DNA from: Methanofollis formosanus
GTDB taxonomy: Archaea; Halobacteriota; Methanomicrobia; Methanomicrobiales; Methanofollaceae
Direction of reading: 5' to 3'
NCBI RefSeq assembly: GCF_019633745.1
Contig: NZ_CP037968.1
Coordinates: forward strand, 762,225 to 826,224
DNA length: 64,000 nt
How positions within the stretch are numbered: the first letter of the stretch is position 1; each line of letters opens with the position of its first letter. The notes beneath the pieces were generated by a model that saw only the letters and a list, made by a program, of their open reading frames with translations, made no database searches and was not told where the DNA came from. Made by a program: the position numbers and the translations under genes. Below are positions 27,518 through 36,211 of the stretch, in pieces.

Positions 27518-28797
27518 AGAGGATGGACGAGAAGAAGGCTGAGAGTATCGGGATTATCAACGCCCTCAGGCGCGGCACCGTGCCGGCCGCAGGGCTCGAG
27601 CGACTTGCGGTCGGACTCGATGTCGAGGGACGGGTGATCGGCGAGCAACTCGAGTACGTCGCCTCGGGTGGGGCGGATGTCAAGTTCGTACGCGGGGACT
27701 ACGGGAGCGGAAAGACCTTTCTGGTGGCGCGGGCGCTTGAGATCGCACGCGAGAAAGGGTTTGCGACCGCCCATGTGATGATCTCGGCCGACACGCCGCT
27801 CCACAAGTTGGGGGCGCTATATTACCGGATCCTTTCGTCCCTGCGGACGGCCGAGCACGAGAACGCCCTCAAGGAGGTCATCGACAACTGGACCTTCTCG
27901 ATCGAGGAGCGGATCATCGAGGTTGAGAAGACCGAGGAGGACGAGGCACTGGAGGCCGGGACAGTGGCGCGGATCGAGGAGGCGCTCACCGACATCTCGG
28001 CAGTCAACCCGGCACTGGCGGCGGCGCTGCGGGTCTACTACACCGCCAACAACGCGGGAGATTTCCAGCTCGCCCAGGCAGCACTCGGCTGGCTCTCCGG
28101 CGAGCCCCATGTCGGCCGCGACTTCCGCCGGGCGGCCGGGGTGAAGGGCGAGGTCGACGAGGTCTCGGCTCTGGTCTTTCTCCAGGGGATCGTGCGGGTG
28201 ATCCGGGGAGCGGGGTACCGCGGTCTCGCCGTGGCCGTCGACGAGGTCGAGACGGTGCAGGCCCTCCCCTCCAACCTGCGGCAGCGGGGTTACAACAACC
28301 TCCGCCAGATCGTCGACGCCGCCGACCGCGGGCAGATGCCCTGCTGCTATTTCCTCTTCACCGGGACGCCGGCCTTTTTCGAAGGCTCGAAGGGGATCAG
28401 GTCGCTCCCGCCGCTGTACGACCGGTTGAAGGTCGTAGGGGCCGACGGGTATGCCAATCCCCTCCAGGCCCAGATCGAACTCTCGCCCTTCGACGGGCAG
28501 AAACTCGAGTCGGCCGCCCGGAAGGTCTCCGAGATCTACTCGGACGCGTATGGGCCGGTGGACCGGGAGCGGATCTCTCACCGTTTTGTCAGGGGGATGA
28601 TCGAGGGAGTCACCTCGCGCTTCGGCGGGCGGGTGGATGTCATCCCGCGGGTCTTCCTGCGCGAGTTCGTCGATGTCCTGGACAAGTGCGAACTCTATAC
28701 CGACTACGACCCGGGCAAGACCTATGCCTTCGATGCCGGGAAGGTGAAGCAGGAACTGAACGAGGAGGAAGAGGCCTTCTTTGAGGTCGAGTTCTGA
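27514..28797 (+). CDS. BrxD-like P-loop ATPase (DUF2791 family)
   Basis: A 427-residue AAA-like ATPase. The N-terminus (MDEKKAESIGIINALRRGTVPAAGLERLAVG) and Walker A FVRGDYGSGKTFLVARAL (about 63-77) match the DUF2791 ATPases that include BrxD of BREX defence systems. Walker B is LAVAVDEVETVQALPS near 242, followed by YNNLRQIVDAA and YFLFTGTPAFFEGSKGI. No other BREX gene (pglX, pglZ, brxC, brxHI) is in the window. The GTG at 27514 overlaps the previous stop; ATG 27523 is an alternative. Upstream is the TPR/wHTH gene and downstream the OB/HD gene. Confidence 0.75.
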   Translation: MKRMDEKKAESIGIINALRRGTVPAAGLERLAVGLDVEGRVIGEQLEYVASGGADVKFVRGDYGSGKTFLVARALEIAREKGFATAHVMISADTPLHKLGALYYRILSSLRTAEHENALKEVIDNWTFSIEERIIEVEKTEEDEALEAGTVARIEEALTDISAVNPALAAALRVYYTANNAGDFQLAQAALGWLSGEPHVGRDFRRAAGVKGEVDEVSALVFLQGIVRVIRGAGYRGLAVAVDEVETVQALPSNLRQRGYNNLRQIVDAADRGQMPCCYFLFTGTPAFFEGSKGIRSLPPLYDRLKVVGADGYANPLQAQIELSPFDGQKLESAARKVSEIYSDAYGPVDRERISHRFVRGMIEGVTSRFGGRVDVIPRVFLREFVDVLDKCELYTDYDPGKTYAFDAGKVKQELNEEEEAFFEVEF

Positions 28798-28809
28798 GGG
28801 GTGCATGAG

Positions 28810-29778
28810 ATGAGCGAGAGACCCGGAAAACAGAAGTATGCAGCAGAGGTCACCGACGGTGAGGGGGTGGACGACCTCTTCCTCCTCAAGACCTTCGAGG
28901 TGAAGCAGAAGAAGGACGGGAGCCCGTATATCTGGGCAGAGATCGCCGACGTCACCGGCACGCTCTCCTGCTTTATCTGGGGCGTGCAGGGGTACGGTGA
29001 CACAGTCATGGAGATCGCCTCATCCCTGCGGCCCGGGGAGGTTTACCAGGTGCGGGGTTTTGCGAAGATCTACAACGGATCGGTCCAGGTCTCGGTGAAC
29101 GAGGGGATCGCCGCCCTCGCCGAACCGGTCTCTCCCGCGCTCGTCGATCCGAACGACTATGTCTCCTCGCCGGTCAAAGACCTGGACCTGAAGGGCGGGG
29201 TGCTCAGGATGGCCGGCGAGATCACCGACCCGGTGCTCGGCCAGATGGTGCTGGAGGCGATCTCGTCGGTCGACGGGTTCTTCATCAAACCCGCGGCAAA
29301 GGGGAGGCACCACGAGTACAGGGGAGGGCTTGCAGAGCACACGCTCGAGACGGCCAGGATCGCGCTGGCGGCCTGCGAGGCCGGACGGACCGATGCCGAC
29401 CGCGACCTGGTCATCGCCGGCGCCCTTCTCCACGACATCGGGAAGGCTTTCTGTTTCGAGGAGCAGGGGCTCGGCTTTGCGGCGCAGCCGGAATACGACC
29501 TCGTCGGCCACGTCACGCTTGGCGTGTCCTATATCGCTCCCATCGCAAAGAAGCGCCTGCCGGCCGGGAAGGCCGCTCACCTCCTCCACATCCTCCAGGC
29601 CCACCACGGGCCGCACGGCGAGGTGCCCTGCCAGACGCCCGAGGCCTGGACGGTCCACCTCGCCGACCTGACCAGCGCCACCCTCAGGGAGGCCGCCGAC
29701 GACCAGGCCGATCTCGTCCCGGGAAGCGGGAAGAGAAATGGATGGCGATCAGGCGGACCGGTCTGGCGTTTCGAGTGA
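28810..29778 (+). CDS. OB-fold plus HD-domain phosphohydrolase (YhaM-like)
   Basis: A 322-residue protein. Residues about 15-110 form an OB-fold nucleic-acid-binding domain (LKTFEVKQKKDGSPYIWAEIADVTGTLSCFIWG). The HD domain at about 155-290 has HHEYRGGLAEHTLETA, ALLHDIGKAFCFEE and ILQAHHGPHGE, supplying the metal ligands. The layout is that of YhaM/CBF1 3'-5' exoribonucleases. ATG 28810 is preferred over GTG 28801 because GAGGGG lies eight bases before it. It follows the BrxD-like gene by 12 bases, so the run TPR/wHTH-ATPase-OB/HD is probably one operon. Exact substrate unknown. Confidence 0.78.
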   Translation: MSERPGKQKYAAEVTDGEGVDDLFLLKTFEVKQKKDGSPYIWAEIADVTGTLSCFIWGVQGYGDTVMEIASSLRPGEVYQVRGFAKIYNGSVQVSVNEGIAALAEPVSPALVDPNDYVSSPVKDLDLKGGVLRMAGEITDPVLGQMVLEAISSVDGFFIKPAAKGRHHEYRGGLAEHTLETARIALAACEAGRTDADRDLVIAGALLHDIGKAFCFEEQGLGFAAQPEYDLVGHVTLGVSYIAPIAKKRLPAGKAAHLLHILQAHHGPHGEVPCQTPEAWTVHLADLTSATLREAADDQADLVPGSGKRNGWRSGGPVWRFE

Positions 29779-30037
29779 CCGGCACCCTGCAACGAGTTTT
29801 TTCGGTGGGGTTGCTGACGCTCAGCGCCCGAGAATCATTCTTATTCTGGCTTTGAGGTCATCCCAAAACTCTTCAGTCCTCCTCCTCTCAGAAGATAGCG
29901 GTGGATGTGGAGAAAATATCCTCCCCTTTTCGTTGCGCACCCATGCATTCATGCCTTCCCACACCGCCGCGCCGGGGGGGCTAGCACCCCGGACCCCCGG
30001 GATTACGATGGGGCCGGGAAGGCAGAGAAATAGCCAT
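29779..30037. repeat. Partial R1 left end and a GC-hairpin module after the OB/HD gene
   Basis: The R1 left terminus GAGGTCATCCCAAAACTC is at 29854-29871, but similarity to R1 stops near 29890 with no matching right end, so this is a fragment. A CCTTCCC...GGGAAGGC module with GCCGGGGGG...CCCCGG pairing lies at 29957-30023. No gene seen. Confidence 0.55.
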
Positions 30038-30364
30038 GAGATCATCCCTAAACTTCTCTGGCCTTGATAGGAGAGTGGAAGAACTTTCTGAAGCACAGTG
30101 TCTTTCAAGAGATTGTTGCCGGCCCTCCCCTATCTTCGTCGTGGGGGGTCCGGGGATTTCCCCCGGCAGAAGAGAGCAAGGAAACACGCTTTCTTCTCTT
30201 TGTGGGCGGCACGGCTGATCGATCTGCTTCCCTCTGTTACTCACACAGGGGCCGCCGCCCTGGACCTCTGGGATGGCGATTGAAGTGGGGGAGGCAGAGG
30301 AATGGCTGGAAAGTGTCTCGATCCTGATGATTGATCGAGCCCCGACTACTTCTGGGATATGCTC
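30038..30364 (+). mobile_element. R1 MITE-like element, long form (327 bp)
   Basis: The left end GAGATCATCCCTAAACTTC and right end CTACTTCTGGGATATGCTC are R1 termini. Compared with the 210-bp form it has about 117 extra bases before the right end (TCTGCTTCCCTCTG...GGCAGAGGAATGGC...TGATTGATCGAG). The copy at 56108-56438 has the same extra module. It is followed after three bases (ATA) by another R1 copy. Confidence 0.72.
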
Positions 30365-30367
30365 ATA

Positions 30368-30576
30368 GAGGTCATCCCAAAACTCTGGCCCTGGCGGGTG
30401 ATGGGAAGAAGTTTCTGAAGTACAGTGTCGTTCAAGAGATTGCTGCCGCCCCGCCCCTATCTTCGTCGTGGGGGGGTCCGGGGGGTCTCCCCCCGGCGCG
30501 AGAGAGGAAGGAAACACGCTTTCTTCTCTTGGTGGGCGGCACGTCTGATCGGTCCGGCTACTTCTGGGATATGCTC
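30368..30576 (+). mobile_element. R1 MITE-like element, short form (209 bp)
   Basis: Ends GAGGTCATCCCAAAACTC and CTACTTCTGGGATATGCTC. ATA lies immediately on both sides, consistent with a 3-bp target duplication. The interior closely matches the copy at 18574-18783. It sits between a long-form R1 and an inverted copy of the R2/D element, so three elements are stacked here. Confidence 0.78.
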
Positions 30577-30803
30577 ATAGTAAATCTTCTTGATGGTTCT
30601 CTTCGACGGGGGGCGTGCCGTCCACCGAACCCCCCGCGCGAGCGATAGGCGGTGGACTGCAACCTCCCTTTCAGGGTCATTTCTCCGCCTTCCGCCCCAA
30701 TCTTCATCCCGGGAGGAGCCCCCGGCGTGAGCATGAGGGAAGGCGATGGATGAAGGTCACAGGAGGTTGAGGTGATGAAAAGCGGATGTTTTCTACAGAG
30801 TCC
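30577..30803 (-). mobile_element. R2-class subtype D element, inverted copy with damaged left end
   Basis: Its reverse complement matches 10071-10310 through most of its length: both have CTTTTCATCACCTCAAC, CATCGCCTTCCCTC, GGCGGAGAAATGACCCTG and GAAGAGAACCATCAAG. The right end here, CATCCGCTTTTC read backwards after GGACTCTGTAGAAAA, is near-intact. The left end GGCTTTGTAGAAATC expected at 30577 is reduced to GTAAATC, where the R1 copy abuts. Confidence 0.68.
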
Positions 30804-31006
30804 TTATTTTATTGTCAGAGGACCGCTCCGACAAAAGGGAGAGGGTTTACCGTGAAAAAGACCGGAAGTCCACCGGGGCGGCGGCCCCCCGGCAGAGAGA
30901 CTCCCTCGGAGGATTTGCCATGAAACAGTTTTCATGTGTATGCCTGAGGCGAGTTCTCCAGGTTCTATACATGCAGAGGGTGAGACAGCACCATCCCACA
31001 CCATCC
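30804..31006. other. Gap with R2-end-like fragment, no gene
   Basis: About 200 bases. A GATTTGCCATGAAACAG...TGTATGCCTGAGGCG fragment (about 30914-30955) resembles R2 terminal sequence. Otherwise nothing recognisable. Confidence 0.35.
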
Positions 31007-31246
31007 TTACACAATCCCGAACATCCCCGGAAATGGCACCCCCCTCCTGCATTGCCCATACTCCACCGCCCTCGTCCCGGCATCCCGGGTTTTCCTACCG
31101 AGGACGACTGCCCGGGTCCGGGCGGGGATGGCATGGACTTCGGCAGAGTACCCGATCTGTTCCCGCAAGACGGTACATGCCTCTTCCAGGTCGGAGGTGA
31201 TGCAGAGTGTCTCGCCCGCCGCCCGGTCGACCACGATATACCGCAT
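31007..31246 (-). CDS. Small hypothetical protein
   Basis: A 79-residue frame beginning MRYIVVDRAAGETLCITSDLEEACTVLREQIGY, with balanced composition and a plausible beta-alpha-beta opening. The C-terminal half (RAVVLGRKTRDAGTRAVEYGQ) is less convincing. An in-frame ATG at 31270 would add eight residues (MNSQEVPA). The bases upstream (31270-31330) are AT-rich and could be its promoter (TTAATAATGATC on the minus strand). I do not recognise the family; it may be a degraded gene. Confidence 0.45.
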   Translation of the reverse strand: MRYIVVDRAAGETLCITSDLEEACTVLREQIGYSAEVHAIPARTRAVVLGRKTRDAGTRAVEYGQCRRGVPFPGMFGIV

Positions 31247-31429
31247 GGCCGGCACTTCCTGAGAGTTCATCCAAACAAGTGTACTTTCGATCATTATTAA
31301 TGATGATCTTTTAATCAGGGGTCGTATCCTCCAGACTTCCCGCACATGAAAGCAGTGGAGGAGGGATGAAGGAGAAGCCATATTAGAGAGACCATCTCCA
31401 GTATCCGGGTATTATTGTGTAGTTTTTTT

Positions 31430-31713
31430 GGCTCTGTAGAATTCTGCATGAGGCGAGAGGACGCCTCAAGCATACGAGATGAAAATATCATACCAGAACT
31501 GGATTGATTCTTGATCCTCATCCGTGCGTTCGAGGAGTGAATCGAAGTCGAGCATCATGCTGTCCCCCGGACCCCCACGACGAAGATAGGTGGGGGCGGC
31601 GATGGAACACGATCCCCCCAGATTCTCCTGTCTTGAATAGAGAGAGAGCAAACGACGAGAAATTTTCATCCCGTATGCTTGAGCCAGGGGTTCATGCCTG
31701 ATTCTACAGAGCC
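31430..31713 (+). mobile_element. R2-class MITE-like element with well-preserved ends (284 bp)
   Basis: The left end GGCTCTGTAGAATTCTGCAT and right end (reverse complement) GGCTCTGTAGAATCAGGCAT are near-perfect inverted repeats of about 20 bases, the clearest R2 example in the window. Next inside come the CTCAAGCATACGAGATGAAAAT blocks at both sides in opposite orientation. The interior has the GATTCTTGATCC...GAATCGAAGTCGAGC segment and half of a GC hairpin. No ORF. A run of seven T precedes it. Confidence 0.78.
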
Positions 31714-31734
31714 CCAAAAACAGAAAAAAAGAAT

Positions 31735-32991
31735 TCACTTCCGCCGCTGCCGGCGGAGCCGCACCGAGTTGGCGTGGGCGTGGAGGCCCTCGGCGGTGGC
31801 GAGCGACTCGACGATATCGCCGAGCGCCTCGGCGCCCTCCCTGCTGAGCATCTGGACCGATGATGTCTTGCAGAAGTGGTGGATGTCCAGGCCCGAGTAC
31901 GTCCTGGCATAGCCCGCGGTCGGGAGGACGTGGTTGGTCCCCGACGCATAGTCTCCGAAGGCGACGGCCGTGTACGGCCCGACAAAGATGGAGCCGGCAT
32001 GGTGGACGGCGTTGAGGGCGGCCATCGGGTCGGCGACCTGGATGGAGAGGTGTTCGGGAGCGATCTCGTCCATCGCCACGACGGCCTCGTCGAAGTCGGC
32101 GGCGACGACATAACCGGAGTTCTTAAGGGCGGCCTCGATGATCTCCCGGCGTTCGGCCGTCTCGAGTTGCCGCCTGATCTCGGCCCCGACGCGCGCGGGG
32201 AGGGTGGGGTCGGTGGTGACCAGGACGCACCCGGCATGGGGGTCGTGCTCGGCCTGGGCAAGGACGTCGGCGGCGACGAAGACCGGGTCCGCGCTGGTGT
32301 CGGCAAGCACCCCGATCTCTGAAGGACCGGCCGGGAAGTCGATCTCGGCGTGGTCTCTGAGCATCATCTTCGCTGCAGTCACAAAGACGTTTCCGGGCCC
32401 GACGATCTTCTGGACCGGGTCGATCGTTTCGGTCCCCAGTGCCATCGCGGCGATCGCCTGCGCCCCGCCGATCCGGTAGCACTCGTCCACCCCGGCCAGG
32501 TCGAGAGCGACGAGGGTGAGGGGGTGGATGGGAGGCGGGGAGCAGACACAGATCTCCTCCACTCCGGCCACCTGCGCGGGGACCGTGGTCATCAGCGCCG
32601 TCGAAGGGTATGCCGCGCGGCCGCCCGGGACATAGGCCCCGACTCGGTCGAGAGGCGTCGTCTTCACGCCCAGCACCACGCCGGGCTCCACCTCTTCGAG
32701 CCAGAGCGAACGGTTGCGCTGCAATTCGTGGAACCGCCTGATATTGGCCTCGGCATCGGCGAGGGCGTCGACCAGCGCCTCATCCACCTCGTCGTACGCC
32801 GCCTCGAACTCCTCAGGGGCGACCGCCAGGTCTTCCAGTTCGATGCGGTCGAACTTCTTCGTAAGCGCATAGAGCGCCTCGTCCCCGTCCTGATCCACCG
32901 CCTCGACGATCCCGGCGACGGCCTCCCGCACCCCGGCGAGGTCGGCCCGCCGCCGTTCCTTCCATTCAGCAACATCCAGCGCCTTCCACAT
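31735..32991 (-). CDS. hisD: Histidinol dehydrogenase
   Basis: A 418-residue NAD- and zinc-dependent enzyme that oxidises L-histidinol to histidine in the last step of the pathway. Motifs: [72 protein letters not shown] (zinc ligand region) and [11 protein letters not shown] with the catalytic Glu-His. The frame stays open far upstream, but the family begins near [14 protein letters not shown], so I place the start at 32991. It is divergent from wtpA. Confidence 0.93.
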   Translation of the reverse strand: MWKALDVAEWKERRRADLAGVREAVAGIVEAVDQDGDEALYALTKKFDRIELEDLAVAPEEFEAAYDEVDEALVDALADAEANIRRFHELQRNRSLWLEEVEPGVVLGVKTTPLDRVGAYVPGGRAAYPSTALMTTVPAQVAGVEEICVCSPPPIHPLTLVALDLAGVDECYRIGGAQAIAAMALGTETIDPVQKIVGPGNVFVTAAKMMLRDHAEIDFPAGPSEIGVLADTSADPVFVAADVLAQAEHDPHAGCVLVTTDPTLPARVGAEIRRQLETAERREIIEAALKNSGYVVAADFDEAVVAMDEIAPEHLSIQVADPMAALNAVHHAGSIFVGPYTAVAFGDYASGTNHVLPTAGYARTYSGLDIHHFCKTSSVQMLSREGAEALGDIVESLATAEGLHAHANSVRLRRQRRK

Positions 32992-33108
32992 AGTGCGAAA
33001 AGATTCGACACACGAAGGCATTAAGGCTTGCCGTGAACCGGGAAGATGTCTGCTCTGAAGAGATGAATTCAGAAGAATTATTTGAGTGAGATACCAATTT
33101 ACAGGGTG

Positions 33109-34206
33109 ATGAAATCGAAATCCCTGCTGATGGCTGCGGTGCTGCTCCTTTGCGCCGCAGTCTTCCTCTGCGGGTGCACCGGCACCCAGACGACCGACGC
33201 CACCGACGATGCCACCACCCCGGCGGCCGGCGACGAGAATGTCACCAAAGTTCCCACCGAGACCGTTGCTCCGGTTGAAGGAAGCGTCCTGAACGTCTTC
33301 CACGCCGGCAGCCTGGCCAAGCCCTTCGAGGAACTCGAGCAGAAGTTCGAGGCCGCGCACCCTGGCGTCGATGTCAGGCTCTATGCCGGCGGCTCGACCA
33401 AGCTCGCCCGCGAGATCACCGAACTCGGCAAGACCGCCGACGTCTATGCCACGGCCGACTACCTGCTCATCCCCGACCTGATGGTCCCGGCAGAGAAGGC
33501 TGACTGGTATCTCACCTTCGCCAAGAACCGTCTTGTCCTCTGCTACACCAACGAGAGCAAGTACGCCAATGAACTGAACGACGCAAACTGGTACACCATC
33601 CTCGCAAAGGACGACGTCAACTGGGCTTTCTCCGACCCGAACCAGGACCCCTGCGGCTACCGCTCCCCGATGGTCATCCAGCTCGCAGAACTCCACTATG
33701 GCGACGACCAGATCTTTGAGAACACCGTCAGCGCCCACAGCAACATCACGGTGACCGAAGAGAACGGTACCTACACCATCCACGCCGCCGAGCCCGCACC
33801 CGAACTCCCGCTCCAGATCCGTCCCAAGAGCGTCGAACTCGTCCAGATGCTCCAGGCCGGCGGGCTTGACTATGCCTGGGAGTACAGGAGCGTCGCCGTC
33901 CAGCACGGTCTGAACTTCCTCGAACTCCCCGAGGCCATCGACCTCTCATCCGTCGAGTGTGCCGACACCTACAAGAAGGTGCAGATCGACTGCACCGGCG
34001 GCATAAAGGTCGCGACACCGGTCGTCTACGGCGTGACCGTCCCGACGAACGCCGAAGACCCCGCAATGGGCCTTGAGTTCGTGAAGATGCTCATCGGCGA
34101 GGAAGGCCAGGCCATCATGAACGGTCAGGGCCAGCCCCCGATCGTGCCGGCCAGCGGCTTCGGCGATGTCCCTGCCGAACTCGCAGACCTCACTTCCACC
34201 CCCTAA
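33109..34206 (+). CDS. wtpA: Tungstate/molybdate ABC transporter, substrate-binding lipoprotein
   Basis: A 365-residue exported binding protein. The signal peptide ends in a lipobox with Cys23 (AAVFLCGC), followed by a Thr/Asp-rich linker to about residue 60. The mature domain starts SVLNVFHAGSLAKPFEELEQKFEA and has YAGGSTKLAREITELGKTADVYATADYLLIPDLM, the WtpA/ModA-like pattern. It captures WO4 or MoO4 outside the cell for the importer encoded next. Start at ATG 33109, just after ACAGGGTG. This trace metal is needed by FdhA nearby and by other molybdopterin enzymes. Confidence 0.9.
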   Translation: MKSKSLLMAAVLLLCAAVFLCGCTGTQTTDATDDATTPAAGDENVTKVPTETVAPVEGSVLNVFHAGSLAKPFEELEQKFEAAHPGVDVRLYAGGSTKLAREITELGKTADVYATADYLLIPDLMVPAEKADWYLTFAKNRLVLCYTNESKYANELNDANWYTILAKDDVNWAFSDPNQDPCGYRSPMVIQLAELHYGDDQIFENTVSAHSNITVTEENGTYTIHAAEPAPELPLQIRPKSVELVQMLQAGGLDYAWEYRSVAVQHGLNFLELPEAIDLSSVECADTYKKVQIDCTGGIKVATPVVYGVTVPTNAEDPAMGLEFVKMLIGEEGQAIMNGQGQPPIVPASGFGDVPAELADLTSTP

Positions 34207-34298
34207 CCTCTTTTTTTCTGTACTGAGATTTTCTCCGGCAAAAATCGCTCTTTTCCAGATGAAGAACAAAAGAACAAACTGCATGGAAGGTCCAGAAT

Positions 34299-35117
34299 AT
34301 GATCATGGGAAGAAGACGCCCCCTCCCGGACCGCTGTCTCCTCTCCTTCGCCGTCATCGGGAGCCTGCTCGTCCTGTACACGCTCCTTGCACTCCTCAAC
34401 ATGGCGGCCGGAGAACTTTCCGACATCCCACACCTCCTGCGTGTGGCGGCCGAGGAGAAAGTCATCGGCACCATCCTCACCACCATGGGAGCGGGCCTGG
34501 CCACCGTCGTCATCCTCCTCTTCCTCGGGATCCCGCTGGCATATGTCCTGGCCAGGACCGACTTCAGAGGGAAGGGGATCGTGGAAGCGCTCATCGACAT
34601 GCCCCTGATGCTCCCGCACACCGTGGCGGGCATCATGGTCTATATCCTCTTCATGCGGCGGGGACTCATCGGTGCTCCCCTTTACGAGGTCGGGATCGTC
34701 TTTGAAGAGGCGTTCGCGGGGATCGTCGTCGCGATGCTCTTTGTCTCGGCGCCGTACTTCGTCGACGCCGTCAGGGAGGGGTTCGAGAAGGTGCCGGTCC
34801 ACCTCGAAAATGTGGCCCGCACCCTGGGGGCCACCAGGTTCCAGGCATTCACCAGAGTGGTGCTCCCCCTGAGCGTGCGCCACATCTTCAACGGTTCGAT
34901 TCTGGCATGGGGCCGGGCTATCGGAGAGTTCGCCGCCGTCGTGTTCATCGCCTATTACCCGTTCGTCATCTCGACGCTCATCTACAACACCTTCACGACC
35001 GACGGGATCAGGGAGAGCACTTCGGTGGCATTTGTGATGATCGTGGTCTGTTTCACCTTCTTTGCGGCGCTCAGGATCATCATGAAGCATGTGGGGAGGT
35101 ACGATGATCGCGTTTGA
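34299..35117 (+). CDS. wtpB: Tungstate/molybdate ABC transporter, permease
   Basis: A 272-residue inner-membrane permease with about six hydrophobic segments. The coupling-loop motif LENVARTLGATRFQAFTRVVLPL...GSILAWGRAIGEFAA is the EAA loop that contacts the ATPase. Residues IDMPLMLPHTVAGIM match ModB/WtpB-type permeases. It lies 92 bases after wtpA, whose end is followed by an oligo-T run (34211-34217) that might reduce read-through, and overlaps wtpC by 14 bases. Confidence 0.9.
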   Translation: MIMGRRRPLPDRCLLSFAVIGSLLVLYTLLALLNMAAGELSDIPHLLRVAAEEKVIGTILTTMGAGLATVVILLFLGIPLAYVLARTDFRGKGIVEALIDMPLMLPHTVAGIMVYILFMRRGLIGAPLYEVGIVFEEAFAGIVVAMLFVSAPYFVDAVREGFEKVPVHLENVARTLGATRFQAFTRVVLPLSVRHIFNGSILAWGRAIGEFAAVVFIAYYPFVISTLIYNTFTTDGIRESTSVAFVMIVVCFTFFAALRIIMKHVGRYDDRV

Positions 35118-36186
35118 ACATGTATCACTGGAACTCGGAACTTTTGCCCTGAAGGACGTGAGTCTCTCGATCCGGCAGGGGGACCACTACTGCATCCTCG
35201 GGCCGTCGGGGGCCGGGAAGACCGTGGTCCTCGAGGCGATCGCCGGCCTCCACGCACCCAGGGAGGGACGCGTCCTCCTGCGGGGGGAGGACGTCGGCGA
35301 CATCCCGCCCGAGCGGCGGGGGGTGGCGCTGGTCTACCAGGACTACTCACTCTTCCCCCACATGACCGTCAGGAAGAATATCGGCTTTGGCCTGCGTCTC
35401 AAAAAGATTCCCGGCGACGAGATCGAAAGAAGAGTGGACCGACTGCTGGAACGCTTCTCCATCACCCACCTGGCCGACCGCCACCCCCTTACGATGAGCG
35501 GCGGCGAGCAGCAGCGGGTGGCGATCGCAAGGGCGCTCGCGACCGAACCCGACATCCTCCTCCTCGACGAACCTTTCGCCGCCCTCGACCCGGTCACGAA
35601 AGAGACGTTGATGGACGAACTTGCAAGGGTGAGAAAGGAGACCGGTTTGACGGTGGTCCAGGTGACGCACGCACGCGAGGAGGCGCTGCGGCTCGCGACG
35701 CGGATCGCCGTCATCATCGACGGCCGTCTCGTCCAGGAAGATACCCGCGAAGGGGTCTTCGATACCCCGCAGTCAGTGGAGGTGGCGCGCTTCGTGGGGA
35801 TGGAGAATCTCGTCGAGGGCGTCGTGGCCGCGAGCCAGGACGGGCTTGCCTCGGTCCGTGTCGGAGAGCGAATGCTCTTCGCCCTCTCGGAAGCCCGGCC
35901 GGGAACCCGGGTCTCGGTCGCCTTCAGGGCGGCGGACGTGGTCCTGGCGCGTCCGGGAGGGGATGAGAACACGGCGCGCAACCATTTAGAGGGAGCGATC
36001 ACCGAGGTCGTCCCGCGAGGCGGACCGCTGGTCATGGTCAGGATCGACTGCGGTTTCCCGCTCGTCGCCATGATCACCCGCCGGTCGGCGGAAGAGAGCA
36101 GTCTCGAACCTGGAGACGAGGTCTCGGTCAGGTTCAAGGCGAGCGCCGCTCTCGCCATCCCGACAGAACAACCGGTATTCCCTTAA
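35104..36186 (+). CDS. wtpC: Tungstate/molybdate ABC transporter, ATP-binding protein
   Basis: A 360-residue ATPase. Walker A is GPSGAGKT, the Q-loop is YQDYSLFPHMT, the signature is MSGGEQQRVAIARAL, Walker B is ILLLDEPFAALDP and the switch His lies in VTHAREEA. The C-terminal ~130 residues (NLVEGVVAASQDG..., EGAITEVVPRGGPLVMVRID) form the TOBE-like domain found in Mod/Wtp ATPases, which may sense oxyanion. I start at ATG 35104 (MIAFEHVSLELGTF), inside the end of wtpB, indicating translational coupling. Confidence 0.92.
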   Translation: MIAFEHVSLELGTFALKDVSLSIRQGDHYCILGPSGAGKTVVLEAIAGLHAPREGRVLLRGEDVGDIPPERRGVALVYQDYSLFPHMTVRKNIGFGLRLKKIPGDEIERRVDRLLERFSITHLADRHPLTMSGGEQQRVAIARALATEPDILLLDEPFAALDPVTKETLMDELARVRKETGLTVVQVTHAREEALRLATRIAVIIDGRLVQEDTREGVFDTPQSVEVARFVGMENLVEGVVAASQDGLASVRVGERMLFALSEARPGTRVSVAFRAADVVLARPGGDENTARNHLEGAITEVVPRGGPLVMVRIDCGFPLVAMITRRSAEESSLEPGDEVSVRFKASAALAIPTEQPVFP

Positions 36187-36211
36187 ACCCCGCCGGACCA
36201 TACGTTCTTCA

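Noticed and set aside
27514..28797. Part of a complete BREX system
   Set aside because: Only the BrxD-like ATPase is present. No pglX, pglZ, brxC, brxL or brxHI homologue is found within the window.
32992..33906. N-terminal extension of hisD through 33906
   Set aside because: The extension lies antisense to wtpA and does not match the family start; hisD begins normally at 32991.
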